Of a stretch of DNA of 31,602 nt, positions 29,578-31,602 are shown one piece after another (position 1 is the first letter of the stretch; each line of letters starts with the position of its first letter). Where the stretch lies: positions 2,738 to 34,339 of the forward strand of contig DFEE01000009.1 in assembly GCA_002368645.1 (NCBI GenBank), read 5' to 3'. The notes beneath the pieces were generated by a model. That model was not told the origin of the DNA and did no database searches. It was given only the letters and a program-made list of their open reading frames with translations. This DNA comes from Bacteroidales bacterium UBA3810 (GTDB lineage: Bacteria; Bacteroidota; Bacteroidia; Bacteroidales; Paludibacteraceae). Made by a program: the position numbers and the translations under genes.

Positions 29578-30930
29578 ATGAATACAGTAGCAATTGTAGG
29601 ACGCCCCAATGTGGGCAAGAGTACGCTCTTTAACCGTTTAACCCAAACACGTAGAGCAATCGTCATGAACGAAGCCGGCACGACTCGCGACAGGCAATAT
29701 GGTCACTGTGAGTGGTGCGGCAAGACATTCTCAGTCATTGACACAGGAGGATGGGTAGTCGGCTCAGATGACACCTTTGAAACTGAAATCAATCGGCAGG
29801 TCAACACCTCTCTAATGGATGCCGATGTAGTCATCTTAGTAGTTGATGTCAACGAGGGAGTTTCACAGTTTGACATGGAAGTGGCACACCTTTTGCGCCA
29901 AGCACATAAACCTACCCTTTTAGCGGTCAATAAAGTCGATGACTTTAGTCAGCAATACGGGGCGGCTGAGTTCTATAAATTAGGACTCGGAGACCCTTAT
30001 ATTATCTCCGCGGAGAACGGTCTGGGAACCGGCGAACTACTCGATGAGGTATTGCGATTATTCCCGGCAAATGAGCAGCAAGGTGCCACTTCGGAGGGCA
30101 ACGCCCTTGACAACACAGACGCCGGAGCAGCATTGCCTCGTTTCGCCTTAGTGGGCAGACCCAATGCTGGTAAATCTTCTATCCTTAATGCCCTCATCGG
30201 GGAAGAACGAACCATTGTAACCGACATTGCCGGCACTACCAGAGACAGTATCTATACCTACTATAATAAATTCGGAAAAGAGTTTTATTTAGTAGATACT
30301 GCCGGCATCCGCAAGAAAGCCAAAGTAACCGAAGATTTGGAATACTACTCCGTCGTCCGCTCTATTCGAGCCATTGAGAATGCCGATGTCTGCATTCTGC
30401 TCATTGATGCCACGCGAGGCATCGAAGCGCAGGACCTGCATATCTACCAACTCATTCAGAAGAATAAAAAGGGACTTATTGTGGCAGTCAATAAATGGGA
30501 TTTGGTTGAAGATAAATCCAATGCCGCCATCAAAGCCTTTGAGAATGCTATCCGCACAAGAATAGCGCCTTTTACCGACTTCCCGATTATATTCACATCT
30601 GCCCTTACCAAGCAGCGGATTTACAAATTGGTTGAGGAGGCGCTACATGTCTATGAAAATAAGTTCAAGAAGATACCAACCGCACAACTCAACGAGAAAC
30701 TCCTTCCCATCATCGAGACGACTCCACCACCCGCTTGGAAAGGCAAATACATTAAGATCAAGTACTGCACACAACTGCCCGATACACAAGTGCCATCTTT
30801 TGTATTCTTTGCCAATTTGCCACAATATGTCAAGGAGCCCTATCGACGTTTCCTTGAGAACAAAATACGCTCGTTCTGGGACCTTACCGGTACGCCTATC
30901 CAACTCTTTATCCGCCCCAAAGCCAAGTAA
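29578..30930 (+). CDS. der: Double-GTPase ribosome assembly factor Der (EngA)
   Basis: Der has two tandem Era-like GTPase domains and a KH-like C-terminal domain and is needed to mature the 50S subunit. In these 450 residues the first G1 is GRPNVGKST (8-16) with DTGGW near 55-59 and NKVD near 118-121. The second is GRPNAGKSS (193-201) with DTAGIRKKAK and NKWD. The acidic linker around 165-186 joins them. The last 110 residues are the KH domain (IPTAQLNEKLLPIIETTPPPAWKGK-type sequence). Length is normal. The ATG at 29578 follows copy B by three bases. Confidence 0.97.
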   Translation: MNTVAIVGRPNVGKSTLFNRLTQTRRAIVMNEAGTTRDRQYGHCEWCGKTFSVIDTGGWVVGSDDTFETEINRQVNTSLMDADVVILVVDVNEGVSQFDMEVAHLLRQAHKPTLLAVNKVDDFSQQYGAAEFYKLGLGDPYIISAENGLGTGELLDEVLRLFPANEQQGATSEGNALDNTDAGAALPRFALVGRPNAGKSSILNALIGEERTIVTDIAGTTRDSIYTYYNKFGKEFYLVDTAGIRKKAKVTEDLEYYSVVRSIRAIENADVCILLIDATRGIEAQDLHIYQLIQKNKKGLIVAVNKWDLVEDKSNAAIKAFENAIRTRIAPFTDFPIIFTSALTKQRIYKLVEEALHVYENKFKKIPTAQLNEKLLPIIETTPPPAWKGKYIKIKYCTQLPDTQVPSFVFFANLPQYVKEPYRRFLENKIRSFWDLTGTPIQLFIRPKAK

Positions 30931-30934
30931 TCAT

Positions 30935-30975
30935 CCATATAATGGCACCCCGGTCACCCGGTATCCTGGAACAAC
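30935..30975 (+). repeat. Dispersed element, copy C (upstream of the FAH-fold gene)
   Basis: CCATATAATGG, then a CACCCGGTATCCTGG core and GAACAAC, matching copies A and B in order and orientation. It lacks the hairpin and the 14-base units and is followed by a T run and two GTAATYC-type heptamers before the ATG at 31012. It is a truncated copy. Confidence 0.8.
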
Positions 30976-31011
30976 TTTTATAGTTTTTTTAATTGCAATC
31001 CGTAATTTCTT

Positions 31012-31551
31012 ATGAAGATAATCGGCATAACATCAATCAATGGCACTAAACATATTGTACTCAAAGGCGATTCGTCCCTTCTCAATAACAGAAAGCCCTT
31101 CTTTATGCCCTCCGGCGAGGACGCGGTCATAGAGATATGTGCCGCACGGTGCCTTGTCTTACGCATATCTCGATTAGGAAAATCTATACCTACACGCTTT
31201 GCTTACAGGTATTATGACGCCGTCGCTCCGGGACTTAATTTTTGGGATGAAAAGCAGCTGACCGCCGGAGAATGGACACGGGCATTTTGTTTCGATTACA
31301 GCCTATGTGTCGGCACATTCACTCCTTATAATGGCGACAGCCTGCCCGATTTGCCCCTCATGGGGAAAACCCACGGGAAGGGGCTTGATGGGCTTTGCCT
31401 TACACCCGCCGAAGCCATTCATGAGATTAGTAACCTCATGACCATTCGGCAAGGTGATTACATCTTCATTGATTATGAAGGAGGAGAAATTATACACCCC
31501 ATAAAAAACCAGATAATCGAAGAAGAAGGACTCTATTGCAAAATTAAATAA
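31012..31551 (+). CDS. Fumarylacetoacetase-fold protein, probably catalytically dead
   Basis: The 179 residues follow the plan of Bacteroidota FAH-family hydrolases of about 200 residues. NNRKPFFMPS, RISRLGKSIPTRFAYRYYDAV (51-71) and LTPAEAIHEISNLMTIRQGDYIF (130-152) line up with family blocks. The family holds Mg with two Glu in an E-x-E just before the RI-x-R-x-GK block and one Asp in the GIDFTARD stretch. Here the E-x-E positions are A45 and C47, the Asp is N76 (GLNFWD), and the GTPAGV turn is replaced by DYEGG. The N-terminus is also short. So the fold may remain while hydrolase activity is lost; a new binding role or decay are both possible. The family call rests on remembered sequence patterns. 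Confidence 0.7.
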   Translation: MKIIGITSINGTKHIVLKGDSSLLNNRKPFFMPSGEDAVIEICAARCLVLRISRLGKSIPTRFAYRYYDAVAPGLNFWDEKQLTAGEWTRAFCFDYSLCVGTFTPYNGDSLPDLPLMGKTHGKGLDGLCLTPAEAIHEISNLMTIRQGDYIFIDYEGGEIIHPIKNQIIEEEGLYCKIK

Positions 31552-31602
31552 CGCCTCCACTGACGATATCTGTCGGAACAACACCGCACAATAACCGGAC
31601 AA

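Noticed and set aside
31303..31602. Minus-strand frame running off the right edge
   Set aside because: It is antisense to the FAH-fold gene and has no recognisable domain. The last 51 bases (31552-31602) show no other feature.

Overview
The window looks like chromosomal DNA of an uncultured-type member of the Bacteroidales (phylum Bacteroidota). The support is: seven clear copies of the Bacteroidota -7 promoter element TAnnTTTG in front of genes, almost no Shine-Dalgarno sequences, a MurF-Alr fusion, a Bacteroidota-style LptD, and a FecE-like ATPase and acyltransferase of the types seen in that phylum. Most genes are housekeeping genes. There is no phage, CRISPR array or intact insertion sequence.

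Layout. 1-1374: a flavodoxin-like lipoprotein and a hexapeptide acetyltransferase (plus strand, coupled), perhaps after the last codons of another gene. 1375-2072: a repeat-rich stretch with one tRNA-Ser(CGA), its terminator, a partial copy of the tRNA 3' end and a dispersed repeat. 2073-2996: a solitary HPr-kinase-like protein. 3065-4759: a LolC/E-type permease and a small secreted protein. 16640 down to 4665: a tightly packed ten-gene minus-strand run (murF-alr, ABC ATPase, glycosyltransferase, unknown helical protein, ffh, folD, M16 protease, prfA, rsmE, PAP2 phosphatase) joined by 1-29 bp overlaps or very short gaps, with one recognisable promoter at its head. 16950-17606: trmO, divergent from that run. 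26715 down to 17587: a second minus-strand run (C1 protease, short YigZ-like protein, acyltransferase, coaD, S41 protease, then four genes for surface glycan synthesis). 26801-31551, plus strand: lptD, der and a fumarylacetoacetase-fold protein that appears to have lost its metal ligands.

How the genes fit together. Many serve the cell envelope: peptidoglycan precursors (murF-alr), glycan assembly (five glycosyltransferases or membrane transferases), LPS export (lptD), lipoprotein release (LolC/E), lipid phosphatase and acyltransferase, and envelope proteases (M16, S41, C1). The others serve protein synthesis and targeting (ffh, prfA, rsmE, trmO, der) and cofactors (folD, coaD).

The most unusual content is not a gene cluster but the spacer DNA. 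It carries several families of short-period repeats: 7-bp arrays of CTTTCGA, 7-bp arrays of GTAATYC, two unrelated 11-bp arrays, a 14-bp array, GC-rich palindromes, and an 80-110 bp element found three times, each time in the same orientation just upstream of a gene. One CTTTCGA array lies inside the murF-alr reading frame and is translated. I found no complete undescribed defence or biosynthetic system.
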